From Prochlorococcus sp. AG-424-P18 (GTDB taxonomy: Bacteria; Cyanobacteriota; Cyanobacteriia; PCC-6307; Cyanobiaceae), in assembly GCA_003213235.1 (NCBI GenBank), contig QCNJ01000001.1, forward strand, positions 156,638 through 220,637: a stretch of DNA of 64,000 nucleotides. The letters run 5' to 3'. The notes beneath the pieces were generated by a model. That model saw only the letters and a list, made by a program, of their open reading frames with translations, had not been told where the DNA came from and ran no database searches. Positions within the stretch are counted from its first letter, which is position 1. Every line of letters starts with the position of its first letter. This document shows positions 43,921 to 52,946 of this stretch, in pieces. Both the position numbers and the translations under genes were made by a program.

Positions 43921-44355
43921 TTAAATTTGCATTCTTACAGATTTACTAATTAAGGGTATTTCAGGTTCAACTCCATAAATACATTGAGAAATCGAATAAA
44001 TAAAAATACATAGTGTAAATATAAAAATAATTGACCCTAATTCAATTAGGGGAAATATTCTCAAAAGATATGAAATTATTATTAAAGCAATATCAATAAG
44101 TAATGCTTGGCATGCGTTATATCTAACGAAATAAGGAACTTTTGGATTTCTTGCTAATCCGGCAAACAAAATTATAAATAATAAAAAACTTCCAAAAGGC
44201 AAAGATTTTTCAATTATCGCTATTGGAAAAGTTAGTAATAGCAGTATTTTTAAAAAAGAATATTTATAGAACAAATAATATCCAAAAGGTATTGATGCCT
44301 TCAACGGCAAAGTATACAAAAATACTGATGAGAGTCTCTGAAAAATCTGATTCAA
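43921..44355 (-). CDS. Tic20-like membrane protein
   Basis: A 144-residue protein with four hydrophobic segments. VPYFVRYNACQALLIDI (about residues 72-88) is the conserved loop-helix of the Tic20/Ycf60 family, whose plastid members form the inner-envelope protein import channel. The function in cyanobacteria is not settled. It converges with the secreted-protein gene. Confidence 0.8.
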   Translation of the reverse strand: MNQIFQRLSSVFLYTLPLKASIPFGYYLFYKYSFLKILLLLTFPIAIIEKSLPFGSFLLFIILFAGLARNPKVPYFVRYNACQALLIDIALIIISYLLRIFPLIELGSIIFIFTLCIFIYSISQCIYGVEPEIPLISKSVRMQI

Positions 44356-44487
44356 TATTTTTTGAAATTAAGTATTCACATCTTAACCTAATTTTTCTGA
44401 ACATAATTAAAGAGTTAACTTCGAAAATGTCATCTTTGGCAAATGTTTATTAAATATTGGATAATTGATTGAGCTTCATAATTCAAA

Positions 44488-44877
44488 ATGCGTATCCTAC
44501 ATACAATGTTGAGAGTTGGAGATTTAGATAAATCCATTGACTTCTACGTCAATAGATTAGGAATGAATTTATTAAGAAAAAAGGATTACCCTCATGGGAA
44601 GTTCACTTTGGCATTTGTTGGCTATGGCTCAGAAAAAGAAAATACAGTACTTGAATTAACTTATAACTGGGACAAAAAATCGGAGGACTATGAGCTTGGA
44701 GATAAATATGGTCATATAGCTATTGGAGTAAAGGATATTCATCTTATTTGCCAAGGATTAGAAAATAATGGTTGTAAAGTAACAACTAAACCTAAAACAA
44801 TGAAAAACAGCACTACTGTATTGGCTTTTGTTGAGGATCCTGATGGATATAAAATTGAACTTATTGAAAGAGATTAA
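44488..44877 (+). CDS. gloA: Lactoylglutathione lyase (glyoxalase I)
   Basis: A 129-residue VOC-fold protein with [14 protein letters not shown] at the N-terminus, [20 protein letters not shown] and [11 protein letters not shown]. Metal ligands are His5, Glu56, His74 and Glu125 (approximate numbers). It converts the methylglyoxal-glutathione adduct to S-lactoylglutathione. Confidence 0.93.
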   Translation: MRILHTMLRVGDLDKSIDFYVNRLGMNLLRKKDYPHGKFTLAFVGYGSEKENTVLELTYNWDKKSEDYELGDKYGHIAIGVKDIHLICQGLENNGCKVTTKPKTMKNSTTVLAFVEDPDGYKIELIERD

Positions 44878-45084
44878 AAGTTCAGAAGTCTTATTTAAAT
44901 AAACAAATACCTAAAATTAAAAAAAGATAGAGATACATAATATATCGTTTTCAATTAACAAAAAAAATATCTATAAAATCATATTAGGTAGATTCTAAAG
45001 TTTTAACTGCCATAAACATTATTTACAAGATAAGGGATCCAAAAATAAGCACGACAAATTTAAGTTTTTATGTAATCTATTATA

Positions 45085-45120
45085 AATCTATATAGATTGA
45101 GTAGACAATCTATATAGATT
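45085..45120. promoter_or_regulatory. Tandem perfect palindromes AATCTATATAGATT
   Basis: The 14-base palindrome occurs at 45085-45098 and 45107-45120, 22 bases apart (two helical turns), just 30 bases upstream of the ribbon-helix-helix-like gene. A degenerate AATCTATTATAAATCT overlaps the first copy. Paired palindromes on one DNA face are typical operators for dimeric repressors, and autoregulation by the next gene product is the simplest reading. Confidence 0.65.
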
Positions 45121-45150
45121 TATTTATGATAGGATTATCGCATAAAGATT

Positions 45151-45648
45151 ATGCCTAGTAATTGGTCAAAAATAAGAGATGAATGGCTTGATAGAACTGC
45201 CATTGCGAAAGATGATGCTAAATGGGCACTAGAAGCTTTAATTAATTCTGAAGAAGAGTTATTTGAAATAGAACAAAAAATCAAAAATAAAGAGGACGCT
45301 GGAAGCCAAGTAAAAATTTTGAAGAAAAAGGTTAAAGAAACTATTTCCTCGAAAGAAATTAGTCTCGATGATATTGCATTAAATGCTTCAAACTCAAATA
45401 AGGTACAAATCTCAGTCCCATCAAATCTTACTTATCTTTTGAAAGTTTGGGCAGCAGCAGAAGGTAGAGATCTATCGAGTGTTGCTTTTCAGTGTTTAGA
45501 AACTGGTATAAGGGAAATGAAAAGCAAAGGTTCAATACCTTCGGTTGCAGTAAATAGATATGACTCGGCCTGTCAAAAGAGGATTGCTCTAGCAGAAGTA
45601 AACAATCTATTGGAGAAATACGAAATAGCTCAGAATGAAATCAAATAA
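45151..45648 (+). CDS. Ribbon-helix-helix-like DNA-binding protein, probable autoregulator
   Basis: A 165-residue protein. Residues 1-70 are charged and helical (possible coiled coil, EEELFEIEQKIKNKE). Residues 84-122 read as a strand KVQISVP, a helix NLTYLLKVWAAAEG, a turn RDLSS and a helix VAFQCLETGIREM, the ribbon-helix-helix pattern of Arc/MetJ-type regulators. The C-terminus is again helical. The tandem palindromes upstream would suit such a dimer. It is followed 2 bases later by the GIY-YIG-like gene. Family assignment is by pattern only. Confidence 0.55.
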   Translation: MPSNWSKIRDEWLDRTAIAKDDAKWALEALINSEEELFEIEQKIKNKEDAGSQVKILKKKVKETISSKEISLDDIALNASNSNKVQISVPSNLTYLLKVWAAAEGRDLSSVAFQCLETGIREMKSKGSIPSVAVNRYDSACQKRIALAEVNNLLEKYEIAQNEIK

Positions 45649-45650
45649 TT

Positions 45651-46043
45651 ATGAATAACAGAAAAATCATAAAAGGATATAAAACATTAATATCATCAAG
45701 GTTTAGTGTGGATTCATCTACAGATAAATTCAAAGATGGAATAATTTATACTCTTTACTCTAATGAATTTAATTCACTTAAAGTTGGCTTTGCCGAAAAT
45801 GATATCGTTTTAGAAAAAAAATTATCAAGTAAAGCATTAATATTATTGGATTTGAAAAAAGGCAATAAGAAAGATCTATTTTTATTGGTAAATACTCTAA
45901 AAGAAATTGGTATCAAATATTCAGATAATCTTTATTTCAAATACTCAGATTCTTTAATGAGACATTTATCTACTTTAGGTTGGCCTATTGGAAGATCTTT
46001 TTACAAACAAAGAAAAATTAAAAAAGAACTTGTTTCTGCATAG
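45651..46043 (+). CDS. Degenerate GIY-YIG-like protein, partner of the RHH-like gene
   Basis: A 130-residue basic protein. The stretch GIIYTLYSNEF and FNSLKVGFAEND (about residues 28-50) resembles the two strands GIYxL and YKIGxT of the GIY-YIG/T5orf172 nuclease fold. The usual arginine and the metal-binding glutamate are not evident, so activity is doubtful. The C-terminus (RHLSTLGWPIGRSFYKQRKIKK) is basic and could bind nucleic acid. The 2-base gap to the upstream gene indicates an operon. Confidence 0.45.
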   Translation: MNNRKIIKGYKTLISSRFSVDSSTDKFKDGIIYTLYSNEFNSLKVGFAENDIVLEKKLSSKALILLDLKKGNKKDLFLLVNTLKEIGIKYSDNLYFKYSDSLMRHLSTLGWPIGRSFYKQRKIKKELVSA

Positions 46044-46045
46044 AT

Positions 46046-46519
46046 TTAAATGTAATCACACTCTAAAGTTTCTCTGGTATCTCTATTTGTGATTGGATTA
46101 GTACCAGAGGCACTTTCACAAAATTTCCTAACAATATCTTTTGGTAAAAAAACATTTGTGAAGTCCGCGCCTTGGATTTTTACATTTTCAAACTGTGTAC
46201 TATAAGCAAAAGAATCCTCCAAGTTAGTATTTGATAAATCTGTTCCATCTAAGATAGCTGAGTCTAAAGTCACTTCTCTTAAATTGGAGTTACTAAAATT
46301 AGTATCTTTCAATTTTGCCCCATAAAGAGTCGCATTTTGGAGTTCACAACCTGATAAATTTGCGTCTTGTAAATCAGTTAAATAAAAAGTGGCTCCTTTT
46401 AAATCAGATCCAGAGAAATCAGCCCCTACTAGTGATTGTTTGCCATAATCCAACGCAGCAAAGCTTCGAGAAGGGAGGGTTAAAACAATTATTAAAAGAG
46501 TTAAAGTTATAAATCTCAT
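46046..46519 (-). CDS. Secreted pentapeptide-repeat protein
   Basis: A 157-residue protein with a signal peptide (residues 1-21, RSFA-A). About 19 pentapeptide units A(D/N)LXX run from about residue 32 to 128 (ADFSG, SDLKG, ANLSG, ...), forming a right-handed quadrilateral beta-helix. The C-terminus has two cysteines (C134, C154). It probably sits in the thylakoid lumen, as lumenal pentapeptide proteins of cyanobacteria and plants do. Role unknown. Confidence 0.85.
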   Translation of the reverse strand: MRFITLTLLIIVLTLPSRSFAALDYGKQSLVGADFSGSDLKGATFYLTDLQDANLSGCELQNATLYGAKLKDTNFSNSNLREVTLDSAILDGTDLSNTNLEDSFAYSTQFENVKIQGADFTNVFLPKDIVRKFCESASGTNPITNRDTRETLECDYI

Positions 46520-46628
46520 TAGTGTTTTAGTATAACTTTAATAAATTCTAACTTCTTAAGCTGGAATCTAAAAATTAATTATTTACTGAATGCTATATTT
46601 ATTGAAATTACAAATCGCGAACTAGGTT

Positions 46629-48269
46629 TTGGATATAAGTCCTTATGATGCAATTGTTGTTGGTTCCGGAGCTACGGGAGGAATGGCAGCACTTACATTG
46701 GCAGAGCAGGGGATAAAAGTTTTAGTAATAGAAGCAGGGCCCCAAATTAAAAGGCATGAAGCTAGTAATCATGAACCAAAAAGTACATTTAAAAGATTAT
46801 CAGGAGTTTTAACAAAAAAACATGCCAGTCAATGCCAACATCCTGGCTATTGGAAAAATAATCCAGATTTATATTCAAATGAATTGAAGCATCCTTATGA
46901 ATCCCCACCAAAAAAGCCCTTCCTTTGGACTCAAGGTAAACAATATGGGGGTAGATCATTAACGTGGGGAGGTATAACACTAAGACTTTCCTCAGAAGAT
47001 TTTCATCCAGCAAAAAAAGACGGATTCGGACCAAACTGGCCTATTTCATACGAAGAACTATCCCCTCACTATGATTTTATTGAAAATTTTTGCGGAATTT
47101 ATGGACGAAAAGATAATATTAAGGAAGTCCCGAACGGTAAATATATTGGTGAAATTCCTCTTACAGAAAACGAAAATGTTTTTGGCAGCAAAGTTAAATC
47201 AAAATTAAACTATCCCTTTATCCAATCAAGAGGATTTGACCGTAATTCAGCAGTAAAAGAAAAAAAATGGCCCAAGTCCTCCAGCATAGGAAGCTCATTA
47301 AAAAAAGCTTTGGATACTGGAAATGTACAAATAATCTCTAATTACCTAGTGAAGTCTTTTGAGATTAACAAGATAACAGAGCTTGCCTCAAAACTAACAA
47401 TCGTAAACCTAGAAAATGGACACCAAGAAGTATTGGCTTGTGATTTAATTCTTCTTTGCGCTTCAACAATTTCAACACTGAGAATACTACTGAACTCAGA
47501 ATACAAATCTAATTCCTTAGGATTTAAAGATAATTCTGGGAAATTAGGTAAATACCTAATGGATCATATATCTATCTGTAGATTTTTTTCAGTCCCTAAA
47601 ACAAAAAACTCAGATAAACCATTAGATAATCCTCCCGATCTTTCTGGGGCAGGAAGCTTCTTTATTCCTTTTGGTTCAAATTTACCAAAAATTGACGACA
47701 TAAATTTTCATAGAGGTTATGGAATCTGGGGGGCAATTGATAGACTAGGAATACCAAAATTTTTGCAAAAAAACACAAACACATCCATTGGCTTTCTTAT
47801 CGCCCATGGTGAGGTCCTTCCTAGAGAGAAAAACTCAGTTTCTCTCTCAAGAAAAACAGATGAATGGGGAATACCAATTCCCCACATTGAATTCGAATGG
47901 AGCGAGAATGAGTTAAATATGGCAAAACATATGGAAAAAACAATACAAAAAGCCGTCAAAGCTGTAAATGGAAAAATAAAAAAAATCGATGAACTAATGA
48001 ATATCCCATTAGGGAGCTTATTTGCAAAAAATTTAATAGCACTTTCAGACAATCCCCCTCCTCCTGGATATTACATTCATGAGGTAGGTGGAGCGCCAAT
48101 GGGGATAAATGAAGAAAATAGCGTAGTTGATAAATTTAATAGATTATGGAGATGTCAGAATGTACTGGTACTAGATGGAGCATGCTGGCCAACATCATCT
48201 TGGCAAAGCCCTACACTTACAATGATGGCCTTGACTAGAAGAGCCTGCTTAAATATTAAAAAGACTTAG
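46629..48269 (+). CDS. GMC-family FAD-dependent oxidoreductase
   Basis: A 546-residue flavoprotein. It has the N-terminal dinucleotide motif VVGSGATGGMAAL (residues 9-21), VLVIEAGP, the GGRSLTWGG flavin-binding loop, LCASTISTLRIL and a C-terminal HEVGGAPMG and NVLVLDGACWPTSSWQSPTLTMMAL (shown in short parts), which hold the catalytic His region. The group oxidises alcohols or sugars; some cyanobacterial members resemble gluconate 2-dehydrogenase. Substrate unknown. TTG start. Confidence 0.85.
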   Translation: MDISPYDAIVVGSGATGGMAALTLAEQGIKVLVIEAGPQIKRHEASNHEPKSTFKRLSGVLTKKHASQCQHPGYWKNNPDLYSNELKHPYESPPKKPFLWTQGKQYGGRSLTWGGITLRLSSEDFHPAKKDGFGPNWPISYEELSPHYDFIENFCGIYGRKDNIKEVPNGKYIGEIPLTENENVFGSKVKSKLNYPFIQSRGFDRNSAVKEKKWPKSSSIGSSLKKALDTGNVQIISNYLVKSFEINKITELASKLTIVNLENGHQEVLACDLILLCASTISTLRILLNSEYKSNSLGFKDNSGKLGKYLMDHISICRFFSVPKTKNSDKPLDNPPDLSGAGSFFIPFGSNLPKIDDINFHRGYGIWGAIDRLGIPKFLQKNTNTSIGFLIAHGEVLPREKNSVSLSRKTDEWGIPIPHIEFEWSENELNMAKHMEKTIQKAVKAVNGKIKKIDELMNIPLGSLFAKNLIALSDNPPPPGYYIHEVGGAPMGINEENSVVDKFNRLWRCQNVLVLDGACWPTSSWQSPTLTMMALTRRACLNIKKT

Positions 48270-48513
48270 AAGGCGTAAATAATTGATTTAAATAAATTTC
48301 GGAGACAGAATTATCTGTACATCCGTTTTGAACGAGAAAAGTAGCTAATGCTGAATTTATAAGCTTATATTGATCCCAAGTTGGATTACTTAATACGAAA
48401 TCTTTCATAGTGTTATAAAGAGTTTCTGAAAGCTCTGTTTCTAATGAAATTTTGTTTGAAGAGCATTCAACGAGTTTCTTATCAGTTAAATTTGGTTGGC
48501 GAGTTTGATCCAT
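48256..48513 (-). CDS. DUF2811 family protein
   Basis: An 85-residue helical protein. LETELSETLYNTMKDFV, the NPTWDQYKLINSALATFLVQNG core (residues about 44-65 in short parts: PTWDQYKLIN, ALATFLVQNG) and a C-terminal IYLNQLF match the small cyanobacterial DUF2811 family. Role unknown. It overlaps the end of the GMC gene by 14 bases in convergent orientation. Confidence 0.7.
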   Translation of the reverse strand: MDQTRQPNLTDKKLVECSSNKISLETELSETLYNTMKDFVLSNPTWDQYKLINSALATFLVQNGCTDNSVSEIYLNQLFTPSKSF

Positions 48514-48670
48514 GAATTTATTTTTTCTGCATAACTATAATGATATTTTTTTCAAAAAAAATCAAAAAATGTTTCTCTGAAAAACTTTTCAAATTATCAA
48601 ATGAGACTCATGTTATAAACTGTTTTTTTCAGAAACTGTCTTTTAAAATAAGAAAATTGAATAGTTCTTC

Positions 48671-48694
48671 AAAAAAAGTCAACAATAATGTTGA
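48671..48694 (-). terminator. Hairpin terminator, minus strand
   Basis: On the minus strand TCAACA-TTAT-TGTTGA is followed by C and seven T. It lies about 200 bases after the end of the cbiX gene, so the cbiX transcript either has a long 3' tail or there is a small RNA between 48700 and 48895. Confidence 0.5.
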
Positions 48695-48895
48695 AGTCCT
48701 GTTTTTTTAGAAAAATACTGGCATTTCTAACCCAATGTGGATTTGGACGTGGAAAACAACCCGTAATTTGTGGAAAATCTATCTAAAATACTTTCAAGAT
48801 TTTATATTAAGAATACTTATATATATTGAGTCTATTAAGACTAAGTCGAGAAAGAGACAGATGATTCATTGATTTTCAACGGATTTTCTTAAGAT
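48695..48895. other. Intergenic region with three DnaA-box-like sites
   Basis: TGTGGATTT (48736-48744), CGTGGAAAA (48748-48756) and TGTGGAAAA (48769-48777) have the same orientation within 42 bases. The third is an exact cyanobacterial DnaA box (TTTTCCACA on the minus strand), the others have one or two changes. No protein gene was seen in 48514-48895. Confidence 0.4.
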
Positions 48896-50026
48896 TTAGT
48901 CATTATTAGGCAAGCGAAGCGTGACAGGTCCTAAGGGGTGTTTTGAATTTGGGTAAATACTATGATGATGGTGATGGTGATTATGTTCATGTTGATGAGC
49001 CTCTACATATTCATTTTCTAAGTAATCACTCCCTCCTGAGTGTGATTTTTCGTGGTTATGAGTTGGGGTTTGATTTTGAATTTCACAAGCACCATTACAT
49101 TCAGGATCACATAAATCGCAGCTGATACCCAAGCCCTCTACATGATCATGATGACTTTCTTGAACCATTCCAACTTCTTTTTCAAAGCCAAATAAATTTG
49201 ATCTATATTTACAAGTTGAGCAATTCATAAAATTATTCCCTTCGTTATTAAGAATCTCTTCAATCCTTTCTACAAAAGTGTCAACTACATAAGACTGTGA
49301 CGAAAGATATTTTGCATGTATAAATGAAATATTTGGATTATTAATTGCAACTAAATCACTTTGCCTTTTTATTCTTGTGACAAGGACTCCTGAGAAAAGG
49401 AAATAAGGGAAAATAATAATATTTTTATAACCAAGTCTCACAACATTTTTCAAGCCAGGTTCAACAAGGGGGAAGGTTACTCCAGAAAAAACTGTTTCCC
49501 CCCAACCTAAACCAATACCCTCGACGATCATTCTCGTAATTTTTGAAACATTAGAATTCGCATCTGGGTCAGAAGAGCCTCTACCAACAACAACTAATAA
49601 TGATTCTTCAGGTTTGAGAGTATTATTTTGTTTAAATACTTCTTTTACTCTTTCACAAGCTGCACTAATCATTAAATTATTAATACCTAATTCTCTTCCA
49701 TAAATTATTTCAATTCCTGTTTTACTTGAATAATTCATAAGCAAGCTAGGTATGTCATTTTTTACATGGCCAGCAGCAAAAAGCATTGCAGGTATTGCAA
49801 TTACTTTTTTTACAGAAAAATCTTTTAACTTGTCTAAAGCATCAATAATTGAAGGTTTAGCGAATTCCAAGAAACCATATTCAACTAAAAAGTTTGGATA
49901 TCTTTTTTGGATGAACTTAGTTAATTCTTGAAATTCAGTAATGGCTAGTTTATTTCTACTCCCGTGTCCACAGATTAGTATCGCGATCTGATTATTTAAC
50001 TTCGAATCTAAATTATCCAAATTCAA
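48896..50026 (-). CDS. cbiX: Sirohydrochlorin cobaltochelatase-like protein, long form with His/Cys-rich tail
   Basis: A 376-residue two-domain chelatase (two CbiX repeats, residues about 12-130 and 142-265) with CGHGSRN and VVGRGSSDPDANS near the respective domain starts and LFAAGHVKNDIP holding a metal His. After residue 270 comes a tail with CSTC, CDLCDPECNGAC and a His run (HQHEHNHHHHHH), suited to metal storage or an Fe-S cluster. It inserts Co2+ (or Fe2+/Ni2+) into sirohydrochlorin for B12 or siroheme; the B12-dependent nrdJ in the window makes cobalt plausible. Confidence 0.85.
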   Translation of the reverse strand: MNLDNLDSKLNNQIAILICGHGSRNKLAITEFQELTKFIQKRYPNFLVEYGFLEFAKPSIIDALDKLKDFSVKKVIAIPAMLFAAGHVKNDIPSLLMNYSSKTGIEIIYGRELGINNLMISAACERVKEVFKQNNTLKPEESLLVVVGRGSSDPDANSNVSKITRMIVEGIGLGWGETVFSGVTFPLVEPGLKNVVRLGYKNIIIFPYFLFSGVLVTRIKRQSDLVAINNPNISFIHAKYLSSQSYVVDTFVERIEEILNNEGNNFMNCSTCKYRSNLFGFEKEVGMVQESHHDHVEGLGISCDLCDPECNGACEIQNQTPTHNHEKSHSGGSDYLENEYVEAHQHEHNHHHHHHSIYPNSKHPLGPVTLRLPNND

Positions 50027-50067
50027 ACTATTACTTATACCATAATAGTAAAGAACATTATCATATA

Positions 50068-51345
50068 GTGAAAAATAATCACTTGCTTGAAGTTCCTAAT
50101 AATAACTCAAAGGATGCAAAATTAAAGAAATTAATTTTTGAAGTGGACAATTCCTTATTTAATAGAGATAACTACTCTAGGGAAAAATTCGAGCACCTTT
50201 GCGTATGCAGTGGAGGTACAACTTCTAGCTGCGCAAAAAATGGTTTTACTACTCTTGATCTAAGAAAAAATCACAGCAAAATTCACCTAGATAGCAAAAC
50301 CAATTTAGTAACAATTGGTGGGGGAGTAATAATGGGGGATCTAGTAAATCATTTACAAAAACATAATCGAAGTTTTCCAATAGGACTTTCTAAACTTCCT
50401 GGGGCAGGATATATACTTACTGGTGGAGTAAGCCCGCTCAGTAGAGCGTACGGATTAGCCATTGATAATATTGAATCAATAAAAGGTTTCTTGGGTAATG
50501 GCAAATTTATCTCTTTAAAAAAAAACCAAATAAATCCAGAAGAACAATTGATTTGGGAAGCAATTAAAGGCGCGGCACCATTCATCTCAATTATTACCGA
50601 AATAGAACTTAAGACTTTCCAATCTAATCCAATTAAAGTTATTGAAGGATTTGTAAATCTAAATGAACTTTCAGAAATAATAAAACTATCAGAGGAATTT
50701 CCAGAAAATATTAGTCTTCAATGGATTTATGCCCAAAAAATTTACATTTATATTTTTGCTGAACTCAAAAATAATTTAGAAGATAAAAGAACGGAAGAAT
50801 ACCTAATGTATCTAGACAAATTTCCTGCTCTAGAAAAAAATTTTTATGAGAACTTTAACAAAATAAATTTCTTTCCAAAGGAATTGAATTTGTATGAGCT
50901 AAATGCAAATAACCATTCTGAGGTAATTAGTCTTCTTGGAGAAGATTTAAAAAATGATATCCCAATTTTCATAAAATCTTTGGATGAAATAATGGATAAT
51001 AAACCTAATAATTCCTGTTATATTGCTTCTCAACAATTAGGTTGCAAAACTAAAAAGTTAAATCATGGCTCAAGCTTTTTTGTTCATAGAAAAAGTACAT
51101 GGAAACCATGGATATATGCATCATGGAAAAAAAATGATCTTCAAGAAAAAGAAGTCGCTCTGGAATGGATTTATAAATCGTGGAGCAAGCTAAAAAGATT
51201 TTATCCAAATATTCATTTAGCCCAATTACATAATCATTTAGATTCTCATGAGGAAGAAATTACATTAGCCTTTGGGAATAGAATAAATGAATTAAAAACT
51301 TTAAAGAATATTTTTGACCCACAAGGTATTTTGCCTCCTTTATAA
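50068..51345 (+). CDS. FAD-linked oxidase (FAD_binding_4 family)
   Basis: A 425-residue protein of the PCMH/VAO flavoprotein fold: LCVCSGGTTSSCAKNG near residue 45-60, TIGGGVIMGDLVNHL, GLSKLPGAGYILTGGVSPLSRAYGLAIDN (in short parts: PGAGYILTGG, SRAYGLAIDN), a typical FAD-binding run. The C-terminal NIFDPQGILPPL resembles the berberine-bridge or glycolate-oxidase-type ends (N-x-x-DP-x-G). Substrate unknown. GTG start, divergent from cbiX with 41 bases between starts. Confidence 0.75.
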   Translation: MKNNHLLEVPNNNSKDAKLKKLIFEVDNSLFNRDNYSREKFEHLCVCSGGTTSSCAKNGFTTLDLRKNHSKIHLDSKTNLVTIGGGVIMGDLVNHLQKHNRSFPIGLSKLPGAGYILTGGVSPLSRAYGLAIDNIESIKGFLGNGKFISLKKNQINPEEQLIWEAIKGAAPFISIITEIELKTFQSNPIKVIEGFVNLNELSEIIKLSEEFPENISLQWIYAQKIYIYIFAELKNNLEDKRTEEYLMYLDKFPALEKNFYENFNKINFFPKELNLYELNANNHSEVISLLGEDLKNDIPIFIKSLDEIMDNKPNNSCYIASQQLGCKTKKLNHGSSFFVHRKSTWKPWIYASWKKNDLQEKEVALEWIYKSWSKLKRFYPNIHLAQLHNHLDSHEEEITLAFGNRINELKTLKNIFDPQGILPPL

Positions 51346-51375
51346 GGTAACTTCATAATTATAAAGAAACTTAAA

Positions 51376-52941
51376 ATGTCAAATTTCTCAAGATATTTAT
51401 CCAAAAATTGGTTAGATGATCCAAAGTCAAATATTCTCTCTGGCTTAGTTGTTGCTTTTGCAATGATCCCAGAAGCAATTGCTTTTTCAGGTATAGCTGG
51501 TGTAGATCCTAAAGTTGGTCTTTTTGGTGCATTTTGCTTATCCATAACAATTGCGATTGTTGGTGGAAGAAAGGGGATGATCACTTCTGCCACAGGTTCA
51601 ACAGCTCTTTTGATGACTGGACTTGTTGCTTATGGAGAATCACAAGCCCCTGGTTTAGGAGTACCATATCTTATTGCAGCTGGAATATTAACAGGGATTT
51701 TACAAATACTTTGGGGATATTTAAGACTTGCCTACCAAATGCGATTCGTCCCAACAGGAGTATTAAGTGGATTTGTAAATGCCCTGGCACTTTTAATATT
51801 TCAAGCACAATTACCTCAGTTAGGTATAGGTATTAAAGAATCAAAAGGATTAGTTGAACAAACTTTAAGTCAATATCCAGTTAACTCTCAAATCCCAGTA
51901 GTTTGGATTCTTGTAATCCTAGGATTAATTATTATTTATGGGCTTCCAAAAGTCACAAAAGTAGTCCCATCTCAACTTATCGCAATAGTAGTAATTACTC
52001 TTATAAGCATATCCCTTAATCTAGATGTCCCAACAGTTAGCGATTTAGGTAAATTACCTGATGGATTACCAAGTATTTCTCTACCTTTTGGATCAATAGA
52101 AAATGTGAAAGTACCTTTTAGTCTTGAAACATTAGGGATAATTTTACCGACCTCACTTGCAATATCTCTCGTGGGTTTAATGGAAACCTTTTTAACTCAA
52201 GACATTTTAGACGATGTAACTGATACAAGTTCCAATAAAAATAAAGAAGCAAGAGGACAGGGGATCGCAAATATTATGGCATCTTTATTTGGTGGGATGG
52301 CAGGATGTGCCTTAGTTGGACAATCTGTAATGAATACAGAGAATGGTGGCAAATCAAGATTATCAACCCTCTCTTCTGGTATATCTCTCCTAATTATGAT
52401 AATCCTCTTGAAGTCTTGGATTGGAGCAATACCAATGGCTGCTTTAGTAGCAATAATGATAACTATTGCATTAAGTACGGCAGATATAAATGGATTAAAA
52501 AATATTAGAAAGATACCTAAAAGCGATACTGCAGTCATGCTTATGACTTTTGCAGTTACTATGCTTACAAAACCCCATAATCTTGCACTTGGAGTTATTG
52601 CAGGAGTTGCATTAGCTGCAATTCTTTTCAGCAGAAAAGTCGCAAAAGTTATAAGTGTCTCAAGAACAAAAGAAAATAATTTAACAACCTACAGAGTAGA
52701 AGGACAATTGTTTTTTGTAAGTAAAATTTATTTTTTACAAGGATTTGATATTCATGAACATCCAAAAAATATTGTAATTGATATGTCTTCAGCTCACATT
52801 TGGGATCAAAGTGGTGTTGTTGCTCTTGAGCAACTTATTAGAAAATTCCAGAATGGTGGTTCTAAAGTTGAAATTGTAGGATTAAATAAGGAAAGTCTTA
52901 ATTTGTTTGAAAGATTAGGTGGAATGGGAAGTGCTCATTAA
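51376..52941 (+). CDS. SulP-family anion permease with STAS domain (BicA-like)
   Basis: A 521-residue transporter. About 12 to 14 membrane helices in residues 18-400 begin with the SulP start DDPKSNILSGLVVAFAMIPEAIAF, followed by GLFGAFCLSI and the ETFLTQDILDDVTD segment. The STAS domain occupies about 420-515 (VIDMSSAHIWDQSGVVALE). Members of this group in marine cyanobacteria include BicA bicarbonate uptake proteins and sulfate transporters. The substrate cannot be fixed here. Downstream are sulfur-amino-acid genes on the opposite strand, so sulfate is a possibility. Confidence 0.85.
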   Translation: MSNFSRYLSKNWLDDPKSNILSGLVVAFAMIPEAIAFSGIAGVDPKVGLFGAFCLSITIAIVGGRKGMITSATGSTALLMTGLVAYGESQAPGLGVPYLIAAGILTGILQILWGYLRLAYQMRFVPTGVLSGFVNALALLIFQAQLPQLGIGIKESKGLVEQTLSQYPVNSQIPVVWILVILGLIIIYGLPKVTKVVPSQLIAIVVITLISISLNLDVPTVSDLGKLPDGLPSISLPFGSIENVKVPFSLETLGIILPTSLAISLVGLMETFLTQDILDDVTDTSSNKNKEARGQGIANIMASLFGGMAGCALVGQSVMNTENGGKSRLSTLSSGISLLIMIILLKSWIGAIPMAALVAIMITIALSTADINGLKNIRKIPKSDTAVMLMTFAVTMLTKPHNLALGVIAGVALAAILFSRKVAKVISVSRTKENNLTTYRVEGQLFFVSKIYFLQGFDIHEHPKNIVIDMSSAHIWDQSGVVALEQLIRKFQNGGSKVEIVGLNKESLNLFERLGGMGSAH

Positions 52942-52946
52942 AAAAG

